A stretch of 64,000 nt of DNA. Origin: Plectosphaerella cucumerina. Its lineage: Eukaryota > Ascomycota > Sordariomycetes > Glomerellales > Plectosphaerellaceae. The first letter of the stretch is position 1; every line of letters starts with the position of its first letter. The stretch lies in contig JAGPXD010000005.1 in assembly GCA_020746995.1 (NCBI GenBank), forward strand, positions 3,782,001 to 3,846,000. The letters are read 5' to 3'. Of this stretch, positions 43,803 through 53,954 are shown piece after piece. The notes under the pieces are model-generated. The model was not told the DNA's origin and made no database searches. It saw only the letters and a program-made list of their open reading frames with translations. The position numbers were made by a program, and so were the translations under genes.

Positions 43803-45005
43803 ATGGCCTCTTCAAACAACAGTGTAGCTCTCGTAACAGGTGCTACTGGGTTCTTGGGCAAAGTCGTCGTTGAAGAGCTCCTCCGCCAGAAACACACTCT
43901 CTCACTCAAATCGATCATTCTCCTTGTCAGAGCCAAAAATGGAGAAACAGCCAGGCAACGCTTCTGCAACACCATCGTCCCATCCGCCTGTTTCTCCAAC
44001 CTTCACCCCGATTGGACCGACGACGTTGAGGTCTTTGATGGCGACCTTTCAGTGCCTCGATGCGGGCTGTCCGATGACGCCTACGGCCACGTCGCGAACA
44101 ATACCACCCATATTATCCATGTGGCTGGATGCGTCAAGTTCAACAGCCTCGTACCGGAAGCAATCTCCTCCAACGTTGACGGTGTATTGAACGTCCTCGC
44201 TCTTGGTCGCAGCTGTGACAAGCTGCGTAGGATAGTCACCACGAGCACTGCATATGTGTCCACCGCGATCGGCCCAGTCTATGCAGAGCTCTCGCCCCTG
44301 CCGGTACCGCCAAGCCAGCTGTACGCGACGTTGAAGGCAGGAAATATGAACGCGGAACAAGCGATCGGCATCACAGGCCATCCAAACATCTACACCCTGT
44401 CCAAATGCCTGGCAGAGCATCTTGTGTTCGAGCAGCGGGCGAACCTGTCGGTCACAATCGTTCGTCCCAGCATCATCAGCGCGGCATTGAAGTATCCAAA
44501 GCCTGGATGGATTGACAGCAAGGCGGCGTTTGCTGGCTTGGTTCTCTGCTTCGGCAAAGGCATCCTGAGAGTCATCAATGGTCGGCGAGATATCAAACTA
44601 GACATCGTGCCTGTTGACGAGGTGGCATCCCGTCTGATTCAGGAGGTGTTTCGCGGCGACCACCAGCCCGCAGTCAATGCATCCGAATTCAGGATGACCT
44701 TTTCAGTCGCGACCGATCGATGCTCCCTCCGCGCTTTCGGTGGCAAGGCTCTAGGGGCAAGGCCACCTGGACAAAGCAACTGGCGGCAGGCCTTACCACC
44801 ATCGGTTGACCATGACGAAGTGACGGCACTGCCATCAGACAGAAAGAAATGGCCTGCGGTCACTCGAGAGACTCGTCATGCCGGCATTCCGCCACACGTC
44901 CCGGTGACTTTGGTTCCAAGATCAGGCGGCCAGCTGGGTGAGCCGATGCTTCTTCTGCTCGTCCTCAATCTAACTGGTCTCTACGTCTTCCATGTCTTGC
45001 GGTAA
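43803..45005 (+). CDS. Fatty acyl-CoA reductase-like NAD(P)-binding protein
   Basis: Single exon, 400 codons. The N-terminal extended SDR fold has VTGATGFLGK (residues 11-20), an FDGDL strand end, and active-site YTLSK (Tyr197, Lys201) with upstream TTSTAYV. This is the NAD-binding_4 ('male sterility') family that reduces acyl thioesters, as in fatty acyl-CoA reductases and thioester-reductase domains. After about residue 310 the usual FAR C-terminal region is not recognisable; instead there is a Pro/Arg-rich stretch and a terminal hydrophobic segment (PMLLLLVLNLTGLYVFHVL), so the C-terminus may be altered by a frameshift or be an unusual membrane anchor. The Rossmann core looks intact. Confidence 0.8.
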   Translation: MASSNNSVALVTGATGFLGKVVVEELLRQKHTLSLKSIILLVRAKNGETARQRFCNTIVPSACFSNLHPDWTDDVEVFDGDLSVPRCGLSDDAYGHVANNTTHIIHVAGCVKFNSLVPEAISSNVDGVLNVLALGRSCDKLRRIVTTSTAYVSTAIGPVYAELSPLPVPPSQLYATLKAGNMNAEQAIGITGHPNIYTLSKCLAEHLVFEQRANLSVTIVRPSIISAALKYPKPGWIDSKAAFAGLVLCFGKGILRVINGRRDIKLDIVPVDEVASRLIQEVFRGDHQPAVNASEFRMTFSVATDRCSLRAFGGKALGARPPGQSNWRQALPPSVDHDEVTALPSDRKKWPAVTRETRHAGIPPHVPVTLVPRSGGQLGEPMLLLLVLNLTGLYVFHVLR

Positions 45006-45330
45006 GAGATCATTTTACATCCCCCCAAAGAATGATTTAGATGTCTCGGAAGAGGCCAGATTATGGGTCTGCGGTCCTTGGATATGCCGAGCGGCTCGCC
45101 CCTCCTGCGAAGCTCGAGGCAACTGAAGCCCATCCCTTCCTCGCAGTGATCTCAAAGATGGCGCGTAGGATACGGCCTGCAGACTGTGTGGGTGTATCAT
45201 ACCGCCCGGGGCCCTAACCGGCCCACCAACGATGCCTTGGACTAAACCGGTGTGCGTGTGTCGCTGCTACGGGAGACAGTCCCAAAGTAGGGGCGACAGA
45301 ATGGGGACCGTCCGCAAGGGAGGGTACGTC
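45006..45330. other. Intergenic, leads into a tandem repeat
   Basis: No gene supported. The sequence from about 45265 already shows decayed units of the following repeat (GACAGTCCCAAAGTAGGGGC). Confidence 0.45.
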
Positions 45331-45545
45331 GATACAGGCGACAGTCCCGAAGTGGGGACAAATTGATCCAAGCGACAGTTCTCAAGGAAGGACATGTCGA
45401 TCCAAGCGACACTTCTCAAAGAAGGACACGTCGAGCCAGACGACACTTCTCAAGGAGGGACCTGCCGATCCAGGTGATAGATCTCAAGGAGGGACACCTC
45501 GATCCAGGCCACAGTTCTCTAGGAGGGATCTGTCAATCCAGGCGG
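45331..45545. repeat. 34-bp tandem repeat, six units plus a partial
   Basis: Units start at 45331, 45365, 45399, 45433, 45467 and 45501, with a partial at 45535. Consensus begins GATCCAGGCGACAGTTCTCA and continues AGGAGGGACACGTC. Units differ at several positions, so the array is old compared with the 9-bp array at 25.7 kb. Non-coding as far as can be seen. Confidence 0.92.
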
Positions 45546-45739
45546 ATGGGCGAGACGGAGATGGCCGCCGCCAATGATGTTTGATAGTGCCGCTACTGTA
45601 ATTTCCAAGTGTTCCTCTTGGTCGGCCTGGTTAGGAGTATCATTCTTCCGCTTCCACGGCCCGCTGGGTCCGTTGCACCGCTCGCGCAATTGTCTCACCT
45701 ATCCTATTTCTCAAAGCAGAAACTCCGATTGAAACGCCT

Positions 45740-46120
45740 CACAGGTCGAGGTCGAGCCCGATGCAGATGACACTGCCCTGCCTCAACGCCGCGTTAGTCC
45801 TCGGCGACGAGATCTCCACCGCGAGCGATTCAGCATCATCCAGTTCTAATGGCGCCAGGGGCGTCGGTATCACGCCTACCGAGAGTAACAGTACAGCTTT
45901 CCCAACGACGATCAGGAGCAAGATCGCTTGGAAGTTATCCACCTCTTCTACGGCCTGATCGGAGACAAACTATTTCTTGTTCCCTCGACCCCGACAGAAA
46001 GCGCATCCTCAATCTCGGGACAGGGATAGGAATCTGGCCGATTCAGCTAGGAGACGAGTATCCTGGGGCTGAGTTGATCGTCGGCAACGACCTCAGGCCA
46101 GGGAGACATTCCGCTTATAG
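45740..46120 (+). pseudogene. LaeA-like SAM methyltransferase fragment
   Basis: Decayed reading in two frames: RRYHAYRE, then a TAA, then QYSFPNDDQEQDRLEVIHLF, leading after a one-base frame change (near 45983) into RKRILNLGTGIGIWPIQLGD and EYPGAEL. The pattern of an ExQY-like N-terminal box, a DR(L)D-H helix, then LDLGTGxGIW (SAM-binding motif I, Asp changed to Asn) is that of the large fungal LaeA-like methyltransferase family. The C-terminal two thirds are missing. Not functional. Confidence 0.7.
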
Positions 46121-46149
46121 AGCAAGCTCTGCGGCGAGGCTGCCCGGGG

Positions 46150-46445
46150 AACAAGTCGTGGCTGTGCTTCAGACTGGGGACGCAACAGGGATTCAAAAAG
46201 GGCCAGACGCCGCTACACTTAGCCGTTGCAACGGGCATGCAGATGCAGTGGAATGGCTGCTGGTGTATGGGGCCAACACGGACATCAGCCATCCCGGCGG
46301 TTTGAGCATCGTGCCGTGCAAGGAACCCGATAGCGACATGGACCTTTCCCTCCTCCTCTTGGCTGGGGGTACGCCATGGGCGGATATCAGGTTCCGTCGG
46401 TATGTAGACGAGGGCCAAGTGGAACGCCTAGCCCAGGAATGGTAG
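46150..46445 (+). pseudogene. Ankyrin-repeat fragment
   Basis: GQTPLHLAV in one frame and CNGHADAVEWLLVYGANTDI in another together make a near-perfect ankyrin repeat split by a frameshift near 46225. It continues to a stop at 46443-46445 with an acidic/hydrophobic tail. It abuts the methyltransferase fragment without a recognisable boundary, suggesting juxtaposed gene debris. Confidence 0.6.
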
Positions 46446-46549
46446 GTCTCATCAGGCTAACGGTATCGCATCTGCTAATCGTAAGCCGAAGTTCATCTCC
46501 AGCTAGGACAATCATACAGTGATCAATATTAAGGCTGTTCGAGCTATGT

Positions 46550-48300
46550 CTATATCAGCTGCCCCATCCTTGTGTTCAGATCAGTCACGTCTTGGCCGTA
46601 TTCAACGCCGTCTGGACCCTGACACTGGAAGCTCACCACAGTTTTCTGACGTCCACCAATAATAACCTCCTTCAGGTGTTCGTTGGAGACTCTTGCGCTT
46701 TCAGGCAAAGCTTCAGCCTCCGACAACTGCCCTCGACCGCGCTCCTCGATGCCAATCTTCCACTCGGCATACGCTATCGTGTCTTCGCGATACCACATAC
46801 CCTCTCGACATGGCGCTAACCTTAGCAGCGAGAGTCCCTTTCGTCGTAAATCCAGATTGCGGCATTTCAGGACGACGTAAAACAAGGGAGCCATCACCCC
46901 CATGTCGAAGAAGATGATGCGGCCCATGTGTTGGGAGTTCTGGATCAGTTGCTCGGCAAGGGTGAGAATCCGATCAAAACAGCTGTCGTAGCGATCGTAT
47001 ATCATCTGTGACTGGGTGAAGAGCGTTTCCAGAAGAATGGTCACTGTTTTGTGACACATGTGGAGATGGCACATTGCCGCGGTGTGTCGAGGATTCTGGG
47101 ATTCGAAGATCGACGCTGGACTGTTCTTGATGGCCCTATGCCAACTCCGGAGTTGACAAAGGAGCGATTCGCACGTCGCTTCGAGTGCATGGGGACTCAG
47201 ACCTAGGGGGGGTGTTTGGGTCGTTGCCAAGAAGTTGGGATCGCCGATGCCTCGTAAGAAGCGAGTGACTGTGTCCAGCAACGTGTGTAGGGACTCTCTT
47301 GCCCCTTCGATGCTTGAAAATGAGGCAGGTACACCTCTCCGGATGCTTTCGTCGCCTTCGGTGACGAACTCAAAACTCGGACTGCCATAGATAGCCGCAT
47401 GGATCTTGAGCCGCGAAAACGAGCGGAGCAGAGACTCATCGATCATTTGAGACGATGAGGTGTCCGGCTTGTTGGGTTGTCGAAAGCTATCCAGGATCAT
47501 CAACCCACCCTTGAAGTGTCTCAGGCCTGCGTCGAGGTCGTTTCGCATAAACTCGAACCAGACGAAAATCAGACAGGAAGCTAACACTACTTCCAACCGT
47601 GGCTGTCTGGCTGACAAGGAGTTCGCCAGCAGTCCGACGGCCTTGTTGTAGTGCTGTAGGGCGAACTGTACGCGTTTGTCTTGATCATCTTTGAAGCCTT
47701 GGGACTCGTATGTCTCGCAGAGTGAACTGAGGCCTAACAAGGCATGTCGTACAGCAGGCTCGGTGTAGCTGATTTGTAGGACGAGCCTATCCCAAAACTC
47801 GGACTCGAAGTAACCCGAAATGTCGTAGATAGCTCGCTCTCTCATGTAACAAAGACTTCGTCGTTCGGCATCGTCGCCGGGGATTTCCCAGGTCACGCAA
47901 TAGAGCGAGAGGCCGTCATGGGCAGGATATGACTGCCAATGGGGTGGTGACTGGCTCTTGTTTGCGGGCGGGACCAGAACGGGATAATATTCGCATGATC
48001 TCCCTGTCGAGGTGCAGCGTGTGCAAGCTGGTTTCGTCTCATCGCATTTGACTCGGCGGATTCTACTACTCGTTAATCACTTGGCTCGCCAAGCCTGGCG
48101 CTGAATGTCTGTAGAACTGACTTGCACACATGACAACCCGTGCGAGTCTTTTTGTGGCTCCTCCTAGCGTGGATAGGACGAGAGAGCGCCGGTTCTGGCC
48201 GAGCGGTGGCATGCATAGCACTGGAACGCATAGCCTCATCTGCTGTGAGTGGCGGCCGACTGCGAATGGCCCGGAAGATGGCTTGGGGTACCATTTCCAT
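46550..48300 (-). CDS. Zn2Cys6 transcription factor
   Basis: Two exons, start to 48122 and 48062-46550, with a 59 bp intron (48063-48121, donor GTCAGT) that splits the zinc cluster. The joined motif is C-x2-C-x6-C-x6-C-x2-C-x6-C (CHVCKIRRVKC then DETKPACTRCTSTGRSC), the canonical Gal4-type DNA-binding domain. The rest (~500 residues) fits the fungal-specific regulator middle region of the ARCA/UPC2-like style (YFESEFWDRLVLQISYTEPA, VRHALLGLSSL). The start is uncertain: ATG 48300 (MEMVPQAIFRAI) is used, with later ATGs also possible. It is near RTA1 and acyl reductase genes; regulation of neighbours is inference. Confidence 0.88.
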
Positions 48301-48851
48301 TGGACCAGAACCCACGGCTATGAGAAACGACAGCCACACGGACGGGCCTAGTCGGAAATGACCTGTGCAACGGGATGTGAGGAGGAGAGATTTCGAGAGA
48401 CGCAATGTGGGTGAAGCGATGAAGCGAAGTCGAGATGCCTCGTAGTTCGAAACCCGGGGACGGCAGCCTGTTATGCAACGTCAGCCCCTGTTATCCTAAG
48501 CGAGTACGATCAGACCAATCAAGGCGTCGAAAGACAGGCCGTTAGTCTGGAGAAGCCAATTAGAAGCGTGGGCAGGGATAACACGAACAAACCAACCAGA
48601 ACTGGGAGACTTGTATGTCCCGGCCATAGCGGCGTCAGCCCTGCCGACGACTGTAACGTTAGGTTCGTTTGTCTCTTCCTCTCCCTCTCTCTCTATACAT
48701 ACATCGGGTTCAGGCACAGTTCGATATCATTTCTCCCCATTCTCTTCTCTTCTTCACCCTCAACCCCAAGCCTAGAGCTTCATCCAAAGGCATCCAAGAA
48801 ACACCCACTGGTCGTCTCACGACATTCTTTGCAATTGGTTCCGGCGCCGTC
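48301..48851. other. Divergent promoter region between Zn2Cys6 and RTA1 genes
   Basis: CT-rich tract (near 48673-48700) ahead of the RTA1 start, common in fungal core promoters. No other feature. Confidence 0.45.
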
Positions 48852-49931
48852 ATGGGTACCGCCACGAATCAGTGTCCGGGTACGCGCTCATTTTTCCCCT
48901 TTGGAGAGTTTCAAGCGGACCCCTCCCCGGAACTGACCTTCTTAGATTTGGACGACCCCGCTATGCAATGGCCGTACTGCCCGTCTCTTCCGGCCGCCGT
49001 CGTCATTACTGTCTGCTTTGCAGTTCTCACCGTTGCTCATCTGTCTCAAGCTGTCATGTACCGCAAACGATTCTGCTGGGTCATCTGCATGGCCTCGTCC
49101 TGGGAGACTGCGGGTTTCACGATGCGGCTCCTTGGATCAAGAGATCCACGAACGCAAGCCTATTCCATTAGCTCGAACCTCTTAGTCCTCCTGTCGCCCC
49201 TGTGGGTGAACGCTTTTGCTTACATGGTTGTGGGCCGGATGGTTTACTACTGGCTGCCAAGCAAGTCGATCTGGAGGCTCAAGGCACGGACAATGACCTC
49301 GTTGTTTGTGTGGCTCGATGTGGTCTTGTTTTTCGTACAGGCTACCGGCGGGAGCATGATCGAAAACGAGGATCCTGAATCAGCGAAGCTTGGGCTGTAT
49401 ATCTGTAAGCGTTCCTTTCCGTTGAAAACCCCGAAAACGCTTGCTAAACTTGCTAGACATGGGTGGAATCGGCGCCCAGCAGGGTTTTCTGCTTCTTTTC
49501 CTCCTTATCATGGTCAAGTTCAATGTCAACATTCGCCAGCAGGGGATCGATCGACCCACTTCTTGGCAACGCCTCCTTAACTCCCTTTACGCTGTCCTTG
49601 CTCTTATTACTGTACGTATACACTTTGCGAGTACAGTCTTACTACTGCGAATAGGTTCTAAAAGTGACAGATTCGCATCACCTTCCGCCTCGTGGAATTT
49701 TCCTTTGGTATCAATGGGCCCATCCCCAAGAACGAGGCCTTCTTTTATACCCTCGAGGCGACACCAATGGTCCTAGCAATCGGAATCTTTGCCCCTATTC
49801 ACCCTGGGCGCACCCTGACTGGACCCGAAAGCGAGTTTAGCGCATTGATCGTCCAAAAGGGCAAGCGGCGGTGGTGGTGCTGCGGACGTCGTGTGAGGAC
49901 GAGGTTCGATCCAGACCTTGAATTGCCGTGA
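48852..49931 (+). CDS. RTA1-family seven-helix membrane protein
   Basis: Three exons: 48852-49404, 49457-49611, 49671-49931; introns of 52 and 59 bp (donors GTAAGC and GTACGT). Product 322 aa with seven hydrophobic segments. Hallmarks: YRKRFCWVICMASSWETAGF after TM2, GRMVYYWLP, FVQATGGSMI, a GGIGAQQGF loop, and RITFRLVEFSFG leading to the last helices. RTA1/RSB1-like proteins are associated with lipid translocation or resistance to toxic lipids and azoles. The C-terminal cytoplasmic tail is basic. The splice positions restore an uninterrupted family pattern. Confidence 0.88.
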
Positions 49932-49958
49932 TCGGTCGAAGATGGATCTGGAATTAAG

Positions 49959-50230
49959 ATGTGGAAGACACTCTCCTCCGCCATAGGAGGACAGGTCTGG
50001 TCTCAAGAGATGACTTATCTTGAAGCAGCCCACACTATCCTCTTGTCCGCCCAGCGTCTGATGTCCGCCGTCGATGACATCGTTACCATGTCCGACATGG
50101 CCTCCAACCTCATCATCAAGCCATTGTTTGCACAGCCGGTGAAAGTTATGAGGCACGCGGCTAAGATATTTGAAGACGAGTTACAGGCCAAGAAGATCGA
50201 GATTGTCTGCAAAGTAGATTCGTCCTTTGC
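49959..50230 (+). pseudogene. Hybrid histidine kinase fragment
   Basis: The reading YLEAAHTILLSAQRLMSAVD then DIVTMSDMASNLIIK and KIFEDELQAKKIEIVCKVDS matches the stretch after the phospho-acceptor His in fungal hybrid histidine kinases (dimerisation helix 2 to the start of the ATPase domain). The kinase N-terminus, the phospho-His itself, the N/G boxes and the receiver are absent. The frame runs on to a stop at 50403-50405, but similarity ends near 50230, just before the end of the JmjC gene. It is a truncated gene piece. Confidence 0.6.
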
Positions 50231-50294
50231 CGACTTCGACCGCCAGTGCCAACCTGCTGGGTTTGAGGTTGCGAGAGGGGAGGGCAGCCCCGAG

Positions 50295-52457
50295 TCACTC
50301 GTAGGCGGTTTCTTTCGAACGGGTGAAGCCACGGGTCTCCGAGCGGCCGCCCAGCGGGACGGATTTACCGCCGAGGGCCATGTCAACACGCAGACGAGTT
50401 GCTGACTTGGCTGGCCACGTTGGAGATGTACGCCTGAATGACCTCGCAGTCGCAGTCTCCATGCTGCAGAATCCGGTTCTTGAGGGTAAGGATCTGTTCC
50501 CAGAGGGCGGCCGCGGAAGCCTTGAGAAACATGTGGTCCTCGGTGACCTGCTTTTCCCTGGCCGCGAGATACGTAGACATAGTTTCGGCAGGATTATGTC
50601 CTGCTCTGTACCCTGGATGCTCCGAAGACATTTCTCGTGCTCGGCGTAGCCCCCGGACGGCGATATTCTCGGTAGGCGCGGGTGGTATTTGAGGGTGGTG
50701 CTTCGGGCAGCCTTGACGAGATCATAGAGCTGGCCGATCACGCACCTGCCACGCAGCGCACACGCGAGTCGGAGTACGCGGGGCGTCGGGAGGCTTTTCC
50801 TGTCGAGCGTGGGTGGGCTGCAGTGATTGTCGATGCTTTTGGCATTGTCGACGACGGCCTGAAGCTCGGTCAGGAGGGTTTCGGCTGAGGGGTCTTCCGC
50901 CTCTGCAAGCCGTGGCTCTCTTGTCGTCACGGCGTCGTCTCGGGCGTGGGCAGCTTCTCGTGTCCCTAGGTCTACGTCGGCAGACGCGGGCAGTGTCTTG
51001 GCCTCCGTGGGTCGGGTCGTCTCTTCCGCCGTCGTCGGGTCCGTGTGTTTACTGACGGTTTCCGCGGTCATGTTGTCTGCCGCGGGCGTGGTCTTTGCGG
51101 TCTTTGCGGTCTTGGCAGCCTTTGCAGCCTTTGCGACCTTTGCCGTGGGCCGGGGGCCGACGAGGCGTGGCTTCTTGCGAGGCTTGTCTTCCTCCGGGTC
51201 GGTGCTCTCGGCGTCGGTGGTGCCGATGTGGCGTATGGAGGGGTGGTCGACATTATACAGGCCGCATGCCTCGCACGCGGCAACGTCTTCAGGGAAGACC
51301 GGCTCGTCCGGATGCAGGAAGTTGATTGACACGGCGAGGTAATCGGTTAAGTTGACGACGAGGTGGTACTACCGGGGCCTTGTGACGACGAGGTCCGTCT
51401 GTCCGGCGACGATAACTTTAAAGCGGATACACGCCTACTCGAGTATACTTAGTGGTAGGAATAGATTAAGGTAACGGACGGCCTGCCCGTAGTCGGTTAT
51501 CGCCCTATATCGTCGGATAAACTTCTCGAGCTTATCGGAGTCGTCGGGGTATACTATAAGCTAGATCTTATAGCCGGGGCCGATAACGATATTATAGGAT
51601 CGTAGGGCGGCGTCCTTATAGTAGAGGGCGGTACCCGAGGCCTTCTTCCCGAGATAATAATAGAGAGTGTTAACCCCGGGGAGGTCGATATGTTTGTTTA
51701 ACTATACGCTAGCGCTTAGGACGTTCTCGAACGTAGTCGACCGGGTTAGTCCGATGTAATAGGGGATAGGGCCCTTCGGAGGGCTAGTAGTTATAGTCTC
51801 GAGGAAGGCGCGGGCGTTAGTAGCGGACGGTCTGTCGGTAATTTTAGATAGGCCTGTAAGGTGCTATTTGTCGACGGGCCGCTCGGTAAGGTAGAGGCGG
51901 GAGACCCCGTTTTTAAGGTTATCCTTGTCTTGGCTCTATTCGACGAACTAAAGGTTGTACTTTAGGTCCGAGTACGGGAAGTACTTTAGGAGTGCCGGCA
52001 GGTCGGCCTCGAGGGGTTATACGTCGATTATACTGCCGAAGCGTGTGTCGGTAGCGAAGCGGGCTAGGTGGTAGATAATGCCTTCTCCTATCTCCTCCGG
52101 GGCTAGGGCGAAGGCGGGCTTGGCTATTGACGGTTGGGCTGGTACTGGCGCCCCGGGGGCCGGGCGAGGAGGGAGGGTCGAGGCGCGAATGGCTTGTGTC
52201 TTGGGCGTAGAAGAGGCCTGACTAGCGCGCTTCTCGCCGTGCCGGGCGAGGACTTTCTTATAGATCTGTCGGAATTCGGTGATAAGCTCGTCCACGTCGT
52301 TACGTAGGTCCGGGACGGGCGCTGTGGGTTGTTGATGTCGACGAGATGCGTGTCGCTGGCGGTCGGCATCTGGGGGCACGACGCGGCGCACCTGCGCGTT
52401 GAGCGATTGTAGACGGGCCCCGAAGGCGTCCAGGATAGAGATAATGTCGTCTTCCAT
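50295..52457 (-). pseudogene. JmjC-domain gene, RIP-mutated only in its catalytic core
   Basis: One minus-strand frame connects ATG 52457 to the C-terminal part. N-terminal ~146 codons (52457-52017) are intact: a coiled/Pro-rich region. From about 52016 to 51345 the same frame continues but is peppered with TAG/TAA and shows RIP composition. It still reads as a JmjC cupin: FLETITTSPPKGPIPYYIGL, KHIDLPGVNTLYYYLG (Fe-binding HxD), and YHLVVNLTD (distal His). From 51340 leftwards it is intact again (INFLHPDEPVFPEDVAACEA), followed by Lys/Ala and Thr/Glu-rich low complexity. The last ~100 codons seem to change frame near 50630 (a helix-rich alternative reads to 50383). JmjC proteins are Fe(II)/2-oxoglutarate oxygenases, often histone demethylases. 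This copy is inactive. Confidence 0.8.
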
Positions 52458-53230
52458 GCCTGTGGGTGAGTGTACAAGGCGGGAGACTTCGCGGCGCGGT
52501 GGTGGTGTGAGGGGCGTGGTGCTGCGCCTGGTGTTGACTGTGTTTTGGGACCGGCGCGCGACGTGGACTCAATTGAGCGTGCCTGCCTGCCGCGGTGGAA
52601 AGAAGGGTTGGCGCCGATGTTTATGCCTTCCACACGCAGGGGCGCGAAGGCGGTCTCCAGGGTTGCAAGGTGGAGTCATGCACGGGCCACAAGGTCCATC
52701 GTGAGCCTTGTGGCCCGTGCGCCGCCCACCCCCAGGGTACAGCCACACGTGCCAGGCTCTTAATGTCCATAAGGTTCTTGGGTAGCTCAGGCGTGGTAAG
52801 TAGTACCCCCATTTGATGGTATGGTATGGTTAAACTGCCTTGTAAGGTCGTGGTTCTTGGCGGTGGAGGCCACCGTCGACAAGTGATCACCATCTTTCAA
52901 GAGGCGTCCTCCGTGAGGCATCTCGCCGAGCGAATCGAGCGTCGCCGGGCGGGGGTTGGCTCAGAGCCGTGTCCACGGCAGGAGGCATATCCGTGGAGGG
53001 CAAGACAGCGCTCAGCTACCAATAATGATGTGTGATCTGTGGCACCCAGGTGTGGGAGGAGGGGCCGATGGCCACCCTCTGCGGATCTGATCCGCCTCGC
53101 CCGGGCTTCCTTCCTCGTCGTGTCCGGCATTGGGGGTGCATCGCCAATCAGCAAGCGCCTGTTCCTGGGTCGCTGAAACTGTCAATGAGTTGATTGGTTT
53201 AGGGGCGGGGTCCCTGGCGCGAAGCGCTCG
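52458..53230. other. No supported gene
   Basis: Upstream flank of the JmjC gene; GC-rich, short frames only. Nothing recognised. Confidence 0.45.
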
Positions 53231-53249
53231 GTGATCCGGGGAAACCCGA

Positions 53250-53655
53250 GCGGCTCGTCAAGTCGCGAAACCGGCAATCGACAGCTACTATCAATCGGCC
53301 GCATATCGGAGGTGAGCCTTCAGAATGCCCGGCTGGCCTATTTGCCGGCATGCTCGACGGCGCAGAACAAGTCGGATCGTCTCTCGGACGAGGTCATCCA
53401 CGTGGTGAGCGGGTTCCAGGTCGCCGGCTTCCCGCACATCGTGGGCTGTTGTGGCCGCCGAATAACAGGACCTGTGTGGAGGTGGCGAGCAGGTTCTACT
53501 CGCGGCTTTTTGGGCAGAAGCCACCATGGCGCGATGTCACGGTTGCGATGGCGATGCGCGATGCGGTGATGGAAGTGTTGGAAGACGGGGAGATGGAGGC
53601 GCCGCTGAATCGGGCACTACATGTCCACTACGGCGGTCCGTGGACTCTAACATGA
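53250..53655 (+). pseudogene. CHAT-protease domain fragment
   Basis: SLQNARLAYLPACSTAQ contains the strand and catalytic cysteine (ACST) of CHAT peptidases; LSDEVIHVVSGFQVAGFPHI and VGC follow. After a one-base frame change near 53450 the domain continues as LWPPNNRTCVEVASRFYSRL and ends with LNRALHVHYGGP. This is the C-terminal half of the TPR-CHAT family common in fungi. The catalytic His part and the TPR region are absent, and the frameshift breaks the rest. CHAT proteases are caspase-like effectors in immune and cell-death systems. Confidence 0.75.
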
Positions 53656-53954
53656 CATCGCGTCCTGGTCAAGTGGGTCATATTCTTGTTGGGGCGCAGT
53701 GCATCAGATGCCAGCTCAGGGCGGATATTGTGATGGTCTTGCTGCAGGTCTTTCGTTTGCCTTAAAACTTCCGTCGGATTATCCCTTTGAAATGTGTCTG
53801 CTTTGAGCTGAGGTGTATCGCAATTTATACTATTCTTTGCAAAGGAGCCTAGTTGGGTTTTGAGTAATATATTTTCGGGCTGGGTAGTGTGTCGAATCCG
53901 CTCCAGCTCGATGACGAATCCTGTTGGTGTTAGTCCGGCAGGGGCTACCTCAAT
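53656..53954. other. No supported gene
   Basis: AT-richer spacer between the CHAT fragment and the next gene; nothing recognised. Confidence 0.4.

Noticed and set aside
50998..51342. Plus-strand frames of Val/Ala-rich protein
   Set aside because: Antisense shadow of the Lys/Ala/Thr-rich low-complexity part of the JmjC gene.
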